This document shows, piece after piece, positions 6,480-13,385 of a DNA stretch of 13,385 bases. Both the position numbers and the translations under genes were made by a program. This DNA is from an uncultured Oscillospiraceae bacterium (GTDB taxonomy: Bacteria > Bacillota > Clostridia > Oscillospirales > Oscillospiraceae): NCBI GenBank assembly GCA_910584045.1, contig CAJTYO010000067.1, positions 1-13,385 on the forward strand, written 5' to 3'. The first letter of the stretch is position 1. Each line of letters opens with the position of its first letter. The notes beneath the pieces were generated by a model. That model worked only from the letters and a program-made list of their open reading frames with translations. It was not told the DNA's origin and made no database searches.

Positions 6480-6590
6480 ATGAACAACAACCAGAATCAG
6501 AACAGCCAGAACCAGAACCGGAACCAGAACAACAACCAGAATCAGAACAGCCAGAACCAGAACCAGAACAACAATCAGAACAAGCGCTGA
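6480..6590 (+). CDS. 36-aa asparagine/glutamine-rich microprotein
   Basis: MNNNQNQNSQNQNRNQ is the first unit, repeated almost exactly from residue 17 and ending in NNNQNKR. Apart from Met, two Ser, two Arg and one Lys, every residue is Asn or Gln. AAAGGAGG (6462-6469) lies 10 bases before the ATG, and a strong intrinsic terminator starts 13 bases after the stop, so this small frame has all parts of a real transcription unit. No signal peptide, membrane segment or known domain. The extreme composition suggests a disordered or self-associating protein. Function unknown: by analogy, very small Asn/Gln-rich proteins of spore formers can be spore components, and the candidate promoter points the same way, but this is inference. 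The AT-rich codons differ from those of neighbouring genes, mainly because Asn codons dominate. Confidence 0.7.
   Translation: MNNNQNQNSQNQNRNQNNNQNQNSQNQNQNNNQNKR
6483..6572 (+). repeat. 45-bp tandem duplication inside the microprotein gene
   Basis: Codons 2-16 and 17-31 are a near-exact 15-codon direct repeat. They differ at the 13th codon (Arg versus Gln) and the 15th (Gln versus Asn). The unit itself is built of CAG-AAC steps, so copy number could vary by slippage while keeping frame. Confidence 0.85.
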
Positions 6591-6603
6591 GCTTGAAAGA
6601 ACA

Positions 6604-6642
6604 GGCCGCCGGCAGGATATGCGCCGGCGGCCTTCCTTTTTA
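6604..6642. terminator. Intrinsic terminator after the microprotein gene, probably bidirectional
   Basis: A 10-bp GC stem (6604-6613 with 6623-6632) and a 9-base loop are followed on the plus strand by TTCCTTTTT. On the minus strand the same hairpin is followed by TGTTCTTTC, so it may also end dacF transcription arriving from the right; no better terminator lies between it and the dacF stop codon. Confidence 0.85.
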
Positions 6643-6698
6643 TCAATTTTCGCGTGCTTCAACAATACTGTGGCGTGCGTCCGGCGGGCCGGAGGCGG

Positions 6699-8129
6699 TC
6701 ACCGCCGGCGGCCCCGATAGCCGGAGTTCCCGCTGGGCTTGGGCCCCTGCTTCCGCCGGCGGGACCGGCGGGAGCGCACCACGGCCCGGAGGACGAGCAG
6801 CAGAACCACCGCCCCCACCGCCGCCGCCGCGCCGATCCGCAGGGCCGGCTTTTGCAGGAATTCGAGCAGGTCCCGGCGGAAGACCAGCAGGCGGGACACG
6901 GGCACGTCCTCGTCCGCCAGCAGGTCCACCTCGGCGTAGACCGTGTCGTCCCTCTGCAGGACGATCCGGCCCAGCAGCTGTCCCCTTTCCACCGGGGCTT
7001 CCACGCTCTCGGCGGCGTATGTAATGATGCGGTCAATGTCGGCGCGGGGGTCCAGGTCCACGGGCAGCAGGCGCTCGATCTCCTGGGCGGGGTGGACCTT
7101 CACCGTGTTCTGCTGCTGGGACAGCTCCACGCCCACCTCGCCCACCAGCTCGTCGGCGGCCAGAAGTATCTTGCGCTCGAAGCCGTCGAAGCCGTAGTCG
7201 AACAGCTTGGCCGTCTCCGTGAAGCTCTTGGTCAGGGTGAGATCGTCGATGATGACCCGCTCCGCCCCCAGCACAACGCTCAGCAGGCTGCGGCTGCCGT
7301 GGGTGGCGGAGGCCACCAGGCAGTAGCCCGCGGCGCTGGTGGAGCCGGTCTTGATGCCCTCCGCGCCGGGGTAGAGGTAGTAGCTGGTCTTATAGCTGGA
7401 GATCAGGTAGTTGGTGGTGTACAGCTGCCGGGGCTCGGACAGGTTGGTGGCCGGCACCTCGTGGTAGATGGTGCCCACGATGGGCATGAAGTCCGGATAG
7501 GTGCGGGCCTCCCTGGTGATCAGCCACAGGTCCCAGGCGGTGGTGTAGTGGTTGGCGTCGGGCAGGCCGTTGGCGTTGCAGAAGTGGGAGTCCTCGCAGC
7601 CCAGCTCCTCCGCCTTCCGGTTCATCCGCTCCACGAAGGCGTCGATGGTGCCGTCGATGGCCTCCGCCAGCATGTTGCAGCCCTCGTTGGCGGAGGAGAG
7701 CATGATGCAGTAGAGCAGCTCCTCCACCGTCAGCTCCTCCCCGGGCAGGATGCCCACGTTGCTGCCGTCCGGGGGGACGGCGGCGATGGCGCTCTCGCTG
7801 GCGGTGAGGACCGTGTCCATGGTCAGCTTGCCCTCCTCGATGGCCTCCAGCACCAGCAGGCAGGTCATGATCTTCGTCACGCTGGCGGGATAGCGGCGCT
7901 CGTGGGCGTTCTGCTCATACAGCAGCTCCTCGGTTACCGGGTCGATGAGCAGGGCCGCCGTGGCCTCCACCCGGAATACGCCGTCGTCCGCCTCGGGCGC
8001 GGGCTCGGCGGGCTCTGCGCCCTGGCTGGTCTCGGGCTCCTGCCCCGCCTCGGCGGCCAGGACGGGCAGCGCCATCGACAGCGCCAGAAGCAGGCTGAAA
8101 AAAAGAGCGTAAAAACGGCGAATTTTCAT
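6699..8129 (-). CDS. dacF: D-alanyl-D-alanine carboxypeptidase, DacF/PBP5 type
   Basis: 476 aa. This S11 serine peptidase trims the terminal D-Ala from peptidoglycan stem peptides outside the membrane and so limits cross-linking. A Sec signal peptide covers about residues 1-26 (KIRRF, then a hydrophobic core ending PVLAAEA). A Glu/Pro-rich linker follows, then the catalytic triad motifs S83-V-T-K86, S146-A-N148 and K260-T-G262. The PBP5 C-terminal beta domain lies at about 315-400. A C-terminal membrane helix (about 434-453, AAAAVGAVVLLLVLRAVV) and a long basic tail anchor it, more hydrophobic than the amphipathic anchor of classic PBP5. The ATG at 8129 has GGAGAG upstream; the frame continues to 8366 but without signal-peptide sense. 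It is divergent from the two-component operon. DacF in Bacillus acts in spore cortex modification; a vegetative role is equally possible here. Confidence 0.92.
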   Translation of the reverse strand: MKIRRFYALFFSLLLALSMALPVLAAEAGQEPETSQGAEPAEPAPEADDGVFRVEATAALLIDPVTEELLYEQNAHERRYPASVTKIMTCLLVLEAIEEGKLTMDTVLTASESAIAAVPPDGSNVGILPGEELTVEELLYCIMLSSANEGCNMLAEAIDGTIDAFVERMNRKAEELGCEDSHFCNANGLPDANHYTTAWDLWLITREARTYPDFMPIVGTIYHEVPATNLSEPRQLYTTNYLISSYKTSYYLYPGAEGIKTGSTSAAGYCLVASATHGSRSLLSVVLGAERVIIDDLTLTKSFTETAKLFDYGFDGFERKILLAADELVGEVGVELSQQQNTVKVHPAQEIERLLPVDLDPRADIDRIITYAAESVEAPVERGQLLGRIVLQRDDTVYAEVDLLADEDVPVSRLLVFRRDLLEFLQKPALRIGAAAAVGAVVLLLVLRAVVRSRRSRRRKQGPKPSGNSGYRGRRR

Positions 8130-8151
8130 ATCATTCTCTCCAAGAATATGG

Positions 8152-8157
8152 TATACT
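8152..8157 (+). promoter_or_regulatory. Candidate extended -10 promoter of the two-component operon
   Basis: TGG followed by TATACT on the plus strand is a good extended -10 element. No -35 match is seen at the expected distance. It would give a leader of about 150 bases before the response regulator and would cross the dacF promoter, so the two promoters would fire towards each other. No better plus-strand candidate was found nearer the gene. Confidence 0.4.
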
Positions 8158-8213
8158 GTTTTCGTGTGCGGCCCGCCGGCCTGGCCGGAGGGGGTCTGTC
8201 TTCCTACAGTATA
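8152..8213. repeat. Spaced inverted repeat TATACTGT / ACAGTATA
   Basis: An 8-base sequence at 8152-8159 is repeated in inverted orientation at 8206-8213, 54 bases apart centre to centre, about five helical turns. Each copy contains a -10-like TATACT for its own strand. It may reflect two promoters or two regulator sites on the same face of the DNA. Confidence 0.45.
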
Positions 8214-8236
8214 GCAAATACCTGCGGGAAGTTCAA
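8208..8236 (-). promoter_or_regulatory. Sigma-A type promoter of dacF
   Basis: On the minus strand TTGAAC (8231-8236) and TATACT (8208-8213) are 17 bases apart. The predicted start near 8201 gives a 70-base leader carrying a short GC hairpin (CCGGC-CAG-GCCGG). Confidence 0.7.
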
Positions 8237-8310
8237 TAACAAAAGTACCCGGGGGAGGGAAATCCCCCTCCGGGGCGGTATGCGCACGGGAAAAGCAAGG
8301 GGGGTTCCTT

Positions 8311-8991
8311 ATGAAAATATTGGTTGTGGACGACGAGAAGCTGCTGGTGAAGGGCATCAAGTTCAATCTGGAGAACGAGGGGTATCAGGTGGAGTGCGCC
8401 TACGACGGGGCGGCGGCGGTGGAGCTGGCCCGGACGGGGAACTTCGATCTCATCATTCTGGATCTGATGATGCCGGAGATCGACGGGCTGGAGGCCTGTA
8501 TGCGCATCCGGGAGTTCTCCAACGTGCCCGTCATCATGCTCACCGCCCGCAGCGAGGATACGGACAAGATCATCGGCTTTGAGTGCGGGGCGGACGACTA
8601 CATCACCAAGCCTTTCAACATTCTGGAGCTGAAGGCACGCATCCGGGCCATGCTCCGCCGGGCCTCCGGCGGGGCTCAGGGCAAGGCCGCCAGCCGGATC
8701 ACCGTGGGGGATCTGACCCTGGACACGGAGCAGCGGGTGGCCATCCGGGACGGGGAGGCGGTGGAGCTGACCGCCAAGGAGTACGACCTCATTGAGCTGC
8801 TGATGAAAAATCCCCGGCGGGTCTACAGCCGGGAGAACCTGATGAACGTGGTGTGGGGCTACAGCTACACCGGGGATTACCGGACGGTGGACGTGCATAT
8901 CCGGCGGCTGCGGGAGAAGCTGGAGCGCCAGCCGGCGGAGCCGGAGTATATCCTGACAAAGTGGGGAGTGGGGTACTATTTTAAGGGGTAG
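8311..8991 (+). CDS. OmpR/PhoB-family response regulator
   Basis: 226 aa DNA-binding response regulator. The receiver domain (about 3-115) has the acidic pair D7/D8, the phosphoacceptor D51 in LIILDLMMP, T78 and K100 (YITKPF). The C-terminal winged-helix domain (about 128-226) carries LTAKEYDLIELLMKNPRRV and the recognition region GDYRTVDVHIRRLREKLE, ending TKWGVGYYF as expected. Its style is closest to WalR/PhoP/MtrA-type regulators. The ATG follows a G-rich AAGGGGGG ribosome binding site at about 6 bases. It is the first gene of an operon with the histidine kinase and GerMN lipoprotein, its obvious partners, and is divergent from dacF, a plausible target. The TAG stop at 8989-8991 lies just where the kinase should begin. 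Confidence 0.94.
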   Translation: MKILVVDDEKLLVKGIKFNLENEGYQVECAYDGAAAVELARTGNFDLIILDLMMPEIDGLEACMRIREFSNVPVIMLTARSEDTDKIIGFECGADDYITKPFNILELKARIRAMLRRASGGAQGKAASRITVGDLTLDTEQRVAIRDGEAVELTAKEYDLIELLMKNPRRVYSRENLMNVVWGYSYTGDYRTVDVHIRRLREKLERQPAEPEYILTKWGVGYYFKG

Positions 8992-9031
8992 GATCTCTCT
9001 GCAACTGAAGCTCAGCGCCAGCTATCTGGCC

Positions 9032-10399
9032 ATGCTGCTGGCGGTGATGGTGCTGATGAACACCTACCCGCTGCTGGTCAGCGAGGACCTGGTGTTCCAG
9101 GCCAAGCGCAACGCCCTCCTCAGCGGCGCGGCGGCGCTGAACACCGCTATGTCCGGTCTGGACGAACTGACGGAGGAGAACGTGGGACAGGCCCTGGCGG
9201 GGGTGGACGTGGCGGGCGTGTCCCGGGCCATCGTCTCCGACCCCTATGGGAAGGTGCTCTACGACACCCGTGAGGTGGGCAACGCCGCAGGGCGGTACGT
9301 CTTCTACAACGACCTGGTGGAGGCCCTGCGGGGCAACCTGTACATGTACAGCGTCTATAAGGAGGGCGCCTTCCACTCCTCCGCCGCCCAGCCGGTGCTG
9401 TACCGCAACCAGATCATCGGCGGCATCTACGTCTATGAGTACGACACACAGCAGGCGTCGCTGCTGGTGAATCTGAGCAGCACGCTGCTGAGCATCTCCA
9501 TCGGCATCGCGGCGCTGGTGGTGGCCCTGAGCATGATCTTCTCCCGGCAGCTGACGCGGCGGCTGGGAAGCCTGCAGGCCGCCATCCGGGGCGTGCGGGA
9601 GGGGGCCTATAACCAGCGGGCGGTCCTGTCGGGGCACGACGAGTTTACCCAGATCGCCGGGGAGTTCAATGATCTGGTGGACCGGCTGCAGGAGACGGAG
9701 GACGCCCGGCGGCAGTTCGTATCCGATGCGTCCCACGAGCTGAAGACCCCCCTGGCGGCCATCCGGCTGCTGGCGGACTCCATCCTGCAAAACGAGAACA
9801 TGGACAACGCCACCGCCCGGGAATTTGTCAGCGACATCGGGCGGGAGGCGGAGCGGCTGAGCCGCATCACCGAGGACCTGCTGCGCCTGACGAGGCTGGA
9901 CAGCGGGGTGACGGAGACGGCAAAGCTGGTGGAGGTGGGCCCCGTGCTGGAGCGGGCGGCGCGAATGCTGCGCCCCGTGGCGGCGGAGAAGGGGGTGGAG
10001 CTGCTGACCGTCAGCCTGTCCGGGGCGGCGGTGGTTGCCGCCGAGGGCGAGCTCCACCAGATTCTATACAACCTGGCGGAGAATGCCATCAAGTACAACC
10101 GCCCCGGCGGCTACGTCCGGGTTCAGGCCCGGCCGGGGGAGGAGTTCACCGTCATCACCGTGGAGGACAACGGCATCGGCATCCCGCCGGAGGAGCTGTC
10201 CAATGTATTCAAGCGCTTTTATCGGGTGGACCGGGCCCGGTCCCGGGCCGCCGGAGGCACAGGTCTGGGGCTGAGCATCGTCAGCGACACCGTCAGCCGC
10301 CGGGGCGGCACCATCCGGGCGGAAAATGTGGCCGGGGGCGGCACCCGGTTTGTGGTGACCCTGCCCAGCGTGGAGAGAGAGGAGGCGGAGGGGGCGTGA
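9032..10399 (+). CDS. Membrane sensor histidine kinase, PhoR/WalK type
   Basis: 455 aa from the first standard start. The order is N-terminal membrane segment (1-15, apparently cut short), an extracytoplasmic sensor region of about 125 residues, TM2 (about 144-171), HAMP (172-224), HisKA with H235 in SDASHELKTPL, and HATPase with N351 (NLAENAIKYN), DNGIGIP (379-385) and GGTGLGLSI (408-416). All catalytic boxes are intact. It should autophosphorylate H235 and pass phosphate to D51 of the upstream regulator. The start is doubtful: the ATG at 9032 has no ribosome binding site, while the frame is open back to 8957 and encodes ISLQLKLSASYLA, which would complete a normal first membrane helix. TAAGGGG at 8982-8988 would fit ATC at 8993 or CTG at 8999, but no ATG, GTG or TTG exists there. 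The end overlaps the next gene by 4 bases. Confidence 0.9.
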   Translation: MLLAVMVLMNTYPLLVSEDLVFQAKRNALLSGAAALNTAMSGLDELTEENVGQALAGVDVAGVSRAIVSDPYGKVLYDTREVGNAAGRYVFYNDLVEALRGNLYMYSVYKEGAFHSSAAQPVLYRNQIIGGIYVYEYDTQQASLLVNLSSTLLSISIGIAALVVALSMIFSRQLTRRLGSLQAAIRGVREGAYNQRAVLSGHDEFTQIAGEFNDLVDRLQETEDARRQFVSDASHELKTPLAAIRLLADSILQNENMDNATAREFVSDIGREAERLSRITEDLLRLTRLDSGVTETAKLVEVGPVLERAARMLRPVAAEKGVELLTVSLSGAAVVAAEGELHQILYNLAENAIKYNRPGGYVRVQARPGEEFTVITVEDNGIGIPPEELSNVFKRFYRVDRARSRAAGGTGLGLSIVSDTVSRRGGTIRAENVAGGGTRFVVTLPSVEREEAEGA

Positions 10400-11307
10400 A
10401 GAGACGGATCGCGTGGGCGCTGGCCGCCCTGGCGCTGCTGGCCGCCTGCGCCGCCCCCGCCGAGCCGGAGACGGGGGCGGAGGGAGCCCTGGTCTACTAC
10501 CTGCTGCCGGAGGAGGACGCCCAGGGCGGCGACCGCATCCGGGCCAGCCGGGAGAGGCTGGATCTGCCGGAGGGCGCGGGGGCGGAGGAGACGGCCCGGG
10601 CCGTGGTGAAGCGGCTGCTGGCAGGCTCGGAGGACGGGTCGATGCTCAGCCCGCTGCCGGAGGGCACGGAGCTGCTGGGGCTGGAGATTCGGGACAGGAC
10701 GGCCTATGTGGACCTGGACGGCGGGCTGCGGGAGCTGTCCGGCGTGGAGCTGTCTTTGGCGGACTACTGCCTGACGCTGTCGCTGACGGCGCTGGAGAGC
10801 GTGCGGGCGGTGATGGTCACCGCCCAGGGCCGCCCGGTGGGACAGCAGCCCAAGCAGGTGTTCTATGAGCGGGACGTGTTGCTGTCGGATATGGGAGACG
10901 TGCTGCAGACGGTGGAGGTGGAGCTGTACTTCCTCAACAGCCGGGGCGGGCTGACGGCGGAGCGGCGGGCGCTGTCCCTCTACGAGGGCCAGACATTGGC
11001 GGAGACGCTGGTGGCGGCGCTGCTGGAGGGGCCGGAGAGCCGGGAGCTGATCCGGGCGCTGCCCGAGGGCTTCGCGGTCAACTATGTCCGGGTGGACAGC
11101 GGCGTGTGCTATGTCAGCCTGCCGGCGGCCTCCCTGGCGGCGCTGCCGGAGGGGGAGGAGCTCCAGCGGATGATCTTGTGGTCCCTGGCGGAGTCGCTGT
11201 ACTCCATCGATCTGATCGAGGAGATTCGGCTGCTGGCGGACGGAGAGGAGCTGGAGTTCTTCGGACGCGTGAGCGTGGATACGATTGCGGTCAGGCCCAA
11301 GGGGTAG
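10396..11307 (+). CDS. Lipoprotein with two GerMN domains
   Basis: 303 aa from a GTG start. A lipoprotein signal is clear: KRR, a hydrophobic run, then LAAC with the lipid-carrying Cys at 18, so the mature protein is held on the outer face of the membrane. Two GerMN-like repeats follow: about residues 65-150 (ARAVVKRLLAG ... TAYVDLDGGL ... LSLADYCLTLSL) and about 195-285 (LAETLVAALLEGP ... VCYVSLPAASL ... RMILWSLAESLY). GerMN domains occur in Bacillus GerM (sporulation and germination) and actinobacterial LpqB. The GTG overlaps the kinase stop as GTGA, with GGAGG just upstream, so translation is coupled. Its position as third gene after a regulator-kinase pair suggests it tunes kinase signalling or acts in the same envelope process. 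Substrate or ligand unknown. Confidence 0.85.
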   Translation: MKRRIAWALAALALLAACAAPAEPETGAEGALVYYLLPEEDAQGGDRIRASRERLDLPEGAGAEETARAVVKRLLAGSEDGSMLSPLPEGTELLGLEIRDRTAYVDLDGGLRELSGVELSLADYCLTLSLTALESVRAVMVTAQGRPVGQQPKQVFYERDVLLSDMGDVLQTVEVELYFLNSRGGLTAERRALSLYEGQTLAETLVAALLEGPESRELIRALPEGFAVNYVRVDSGVCYVSLPAASLAALPEGEELQRMILWSLAESLYSIDLIEEIRLLADGEELEFFGRVSVDTIAVRPKG

Positions 11308-11330
11308 AATATTGGCTGAATATTAGCATA

Positions 11331-11360
11331 AGAGGGACCGGGCAAATGCCCGGTCCCTCT
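11331..11360. terminator. Long hairpin between convergent genes
   Basis: A perfect 13-bp stem (11331-11343 with 11348-11360) closes a 4-base AAAT loop. It lies between the ends of the GerMN gene (plus) and the GH112 gene (minus). Neither side has a long T-run (CATGCAGTTT on plus, TTATGCTAAT on minus), but position and stability favour a bidirectional terminator or 3'-end stabiliser. Confidence 0.65.
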
Positions 11361-11397
11361 CATGCAGTTTCCTCGCCGGCACTTTTCCTGAAAAGGA

Positions 11398-13385
11398 TCA
11401 GGTGATGTTCTCCCAGCGAATTTCATTGGCCGCCAGCTCCAGGGGATAGCTGCCGCCGTCGGTATAGACGGTGGTGGTCTGGGGCTCGTAGGTGTTGTTT
11501 ACTACGCAGTATTTGCCGCTTTGCAGGAAGGCGTGGACCTCCACGTTGAAGTTGGAAGAGAACCACTTGTGGAGCTCCGCCTCCCCGTGGGCGCTCCAGA
11601 GGATGGCCCGGTAGAGCAGACGGCTGTTCTCGAAGCTGTAGGGAAGACCGGAGATATACACCGCCCGGCCCTGGCCGAAGCCGTTCACCGCCAGCTGGAC
11701 CTCCTTGTCCCGCTGGACCAGAATCTCCGTTCCCGGGAGGGCGTAAATGCTCTTTTTGCCCTCGCCGAAGTCCACGCTCTTTGTGCAGTCCGCCAGGAGG
11801 AAGTGGCCCGGGTGCTCCTCCCAGTTGTACTTGTCATAGCCCAGGGTGAAGCCGGTCTCCTTCTCCACGCCCAGCACGCCGGCCAGCTGGAGATACCGGC
11901 CCTGGTACTGGTGGCCGGAGGGCTCGCCCACGCCGATGAGGCCGCCGCCGTTCCAGACGAAGGCCTTCACCGCCGCGGCGACGGCCGGGTCCTCCCAGAC
12001 CGCGCCGCCGGTGTGGGCGGTGTCGCCGTCGCCCACGTTCAGAAGCACGTCCACGCCCTCCAGGGCGCGGGGGTTCTCCTTCAGATCGTCAAAGCTGATA
12101 AAGCGCACGTCAAAGGGCGCGCCGGACAGGGCCTCGATAATGCCGGCATAGGAGTAGTTCTGCTTCTGGTACAGGGCGTGGTGAACCATGTGGCAGCCCC
12201 AGGAGCGGGCCCGGCCCCAGCTGTTGAGCACCGCCACCGTCTTCACGCAGTAGGGTTTGCCGCCGTCAATGTTGGCGTAGAGCTCCCGGAACTCCCTGCA
12301 CACGCTCTCCACGTAGTCGATGAACGCCGGGAACTGGCAGGCCAGCTTCAGATAGCCGCCGTAGCCGATGCGGTCGATGGGCTTGCGCAGGATGGCCCGG
12401 CGGGCGGTGACCCAGTTCTCCTTGGCCTCCCGGACGGGGTCGCCGCCCTCGTGGAAGGTGTCGGGGAAGAAGTAGGGCAGGAACCGGCCCTCGGTGTACT
12501 TCACCCCGGGGATGTCGGAGATGAGGCGCAGGGTGGAGCCGTTGCCCACGCTGCCCACCACCGCGTCCAGGCCGATGGAGGCGAACTCCGGCATGTAGGG
12601 CTCAGTGCCGATGAAGTGGTCCCCCAGGAACATCATGGCCTCCTTGCCCAGCTCGTGGGTGATGTCCACCATCTCCTTGGCCAGCTTGGCCACCTCCCGG
12701 CGCTGGAAGGCCATGAAGTCCTTGAACTCCTTGGAGGGGACCCGGTACTGGTTGTTGTAGTAGCCCTGGTCGATGATGAACTCGGGGCGGAACCTGTAGC
12801 CGGCCTCCCGCTCAAACTGCTCCAGGATATAGGGGGACACGCTGGCGGAGTAGCCGTACCAGTCCACATATTTCTCCCGCTTGAGCTCGTCGAAGACCAG
12901 GGTGAACTGGTGGAAGAAGGTGGTGTAGCGGATCACGTCCACATAGGGGTGGTCCGCGATGAACTTCCGCAGCCGCTCCATGGTGAACTTCCGGGTCTTG
13001 GGCTGGCGGACGTCGAAGGTGATCTGGTGCTCAAAGTCCTTCCAGCCGTTGGTGACGGCGTTGTACATGTGGACCGGGTCCCAGATGAGGTAGGCCAGGA
13101 AGCTGACGGTATAGTCGTGAAAGGCCTCGGGGGCCTCGATGACCACGCAGCCGCTCTCCGGGTCGTAGCGCCACGCCCCGGGGGACAGGGGCTCTCCGGC
13201 GGTGCGGTCCATGACCTCCCACCAGCGCTTGACGTCGTCCCGGGTATTGACCTCCAGCAGCTCCTCGCTGACGCCCTGCATCAGGGGGATGGAGAGGGGC
13301 CCGCCCTGGGCGGTGTGGAAGCCGGTCATAATGTAGCACTGCTGGACCTCGTCGGGGTTGGCCTTGGCCCAGGCGTTGTCCTTGC
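11398..13385 (-). CDS. gnpA: GH112 1,3-beta-galactosyl-N-acetylhexosamine phosphorylase, 5' partial
   Basis: 661 codons visible; the frame runs off the right edge (DNAWAKANPDEVQQCYIMTG upstream of the first internal Met), so the start is outside. Family members are about 720-750 aa, so perhaps 60-90 residues are missing. The enzyme phosphorolyses beta-1,3-linked Gal-HexNAc (galacto-N-biose from mucin cores, lacto-N-biose from milk glycans) to galactose 1-phosphate and free HexNAc in the cytoplasm. Family-like stretches include MTGFHTAQGGPLSIPLMQG, FHQFTLVFDELKREK, WYGYSASVSP, IDQGYYNNQYRVPS and GGGLIGVGEPSGHQYQGRY, the last in the glutamine-amidotransferase-like middle domain. C-terminal beta domains are complete and the stop is TGA at 11398. 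GH112 also contains galactosyl-rhamnose phosphorylases, so substrate is not certain. Partner genes (transporter, kinase) would lie beyond the window. Confidence 0.9.
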   Translation of the reverse strand, partial: KDNAWAKANPDEVQQCYIMTGFHTAQGGPLSIPLMQGVSEELLEVNTRDDVKRWWEVMDRTAGEPLSPGAWRYDPESGCVVIEAPEAFHDYTVSFLAYLIWDPVHMYNAVTNGWKDFEHQITFDVRQPKTRKFTMERLRKFIADHPYVDVIRYTTFFHQFTLVFDELKREKYVDWYGYSASVSPYILEQFEREAGYRFRPEFIIDQGYYNNQYRVPSKEFKDFMAFQRREVAKLAKEMVDITHELGKEAMMFLGDHFIGTEPYMPEFASIGLDAVVGSVGNGSTLRLISDIPGVKYTEGRFLPYFFPDTFHEGGDPVREAKENWVTARRAILRKPIDRIGYGGYLKLACQFPAFIDYVESVCREFRELYANIDGGKPYCVKTVAVLNSWGRARSWGCHMVHHALYQKQNYSYAGIIEALSGAPFDVRFISFDDLKENPRALEGVDVLLNVGDGDTAHTGGAVWEDPAVAAAVKAFVWNGGGLIGVGEPSGHQYQGRYLQLAGVLGVEKETGFTLGYDKYNWEEHPGHFLLADCTKSVDFGEGKKSIYALPGTEILVQRDKEVQLAVNGFGQGRAVYISGLPYSFENSRLLYRAILWSAHGEAELHKWFSSNFNVEVHAFLQSGKYCVVNNTYEPQTTTVYTDGGSYPLELAANEIRWENIT

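Noticed and set aside
6483..6572. CRISPR-like repetitive tract
   Set aside because: Only two units directly joined with no spacers, and coding in frame throughout.
6303..6665. Minus-strand frame with a Val/Leu-rich hydrophobic stretch resembling membrane segments
   Set aside because: The hydrophobic run is the antisense of the Asn/Gln repeat and the rest is the palindromic element; no ribosome binding site, and the plus-strand gene has a full set of signals.
8233..8898. Minus-strand open frame of 221 codons opposite the response regulator
   Set aside because: Antisense of a textbook receiver plus winged-helix protein; no motif of its own.

Overview
The window is GC-rich chromosomal DNA, apart from an AT-richer pocket at about 6210-6600. 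The gene types point to an anaerobic, probably spore-forming gut Clostridia member of the Oscillospiraceae type: rubrerythrin, a DacF-type carboxypeptidase, a GerMN lipoprotein, a GH112 galactosyl-HexNAc phosphorylase and a small DUF6774-like protein. The lineage is inferred from protein style and gene content, not from a marker gene. There are eleven credible protein genes, one probable MITE-like palindromic repeat, several clear promoters and terminators, and no tRNA, rRNA or CRISPR array that I can see.

Left part, minus strand (1-6189). Read right to left: a rubrerythrin monocistron (6189-5599) with its own terminator; a pyridoxal/pyridoxamine kinase overlapping recG (5479-2580), driven by a near-consensus promoter and closed by a terminator; then a cytoplasmic GH13 glucosidase (2405-867) with its own promoter, followed by a 54-56 aa DUF6774-like protein and the queuosine enzyme QueH (596-18), which may be co-transcribed with it.

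Middle (6190-6700). A 165-bp near-palindromic element with CTAG at both ends sits directly upstream of rubrerythrin and appears to supply the -35 box of its promoter. To its right, on the plus strand, is a tiny gene for a 36-residue protein made almost only of Asn and Gln. It has a good ribosome binding site, an internal 45-bp tandem duplication, a strong terminator, and a 16-bp perfect palindrome with a forespore-like promoter upstream.

Right part (6699-13385). A DacF-type D-Ala-D-Ala carboxypeptidase (minus) is divergent from a plus-strand operon: OmpR-type response regulator, membrane histidine kinase and double-GerMN lipoprotein. The gene order recalls actinobacterial mtrA-mtrB-lpqB, and with dacF across the shared intergenic region it suggests an envelope or peptidoglycan signalling locus. 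A long hairpin separates this operon from a convergent GH112 phosphorylase gene whose 5' end lies beyond the window. The most interesting points are the MITE-derived promoter, the Asn/Gln microprotein gene, the GerMN-linked two-component module, and the apparently missing start codon of the histidine kinase.
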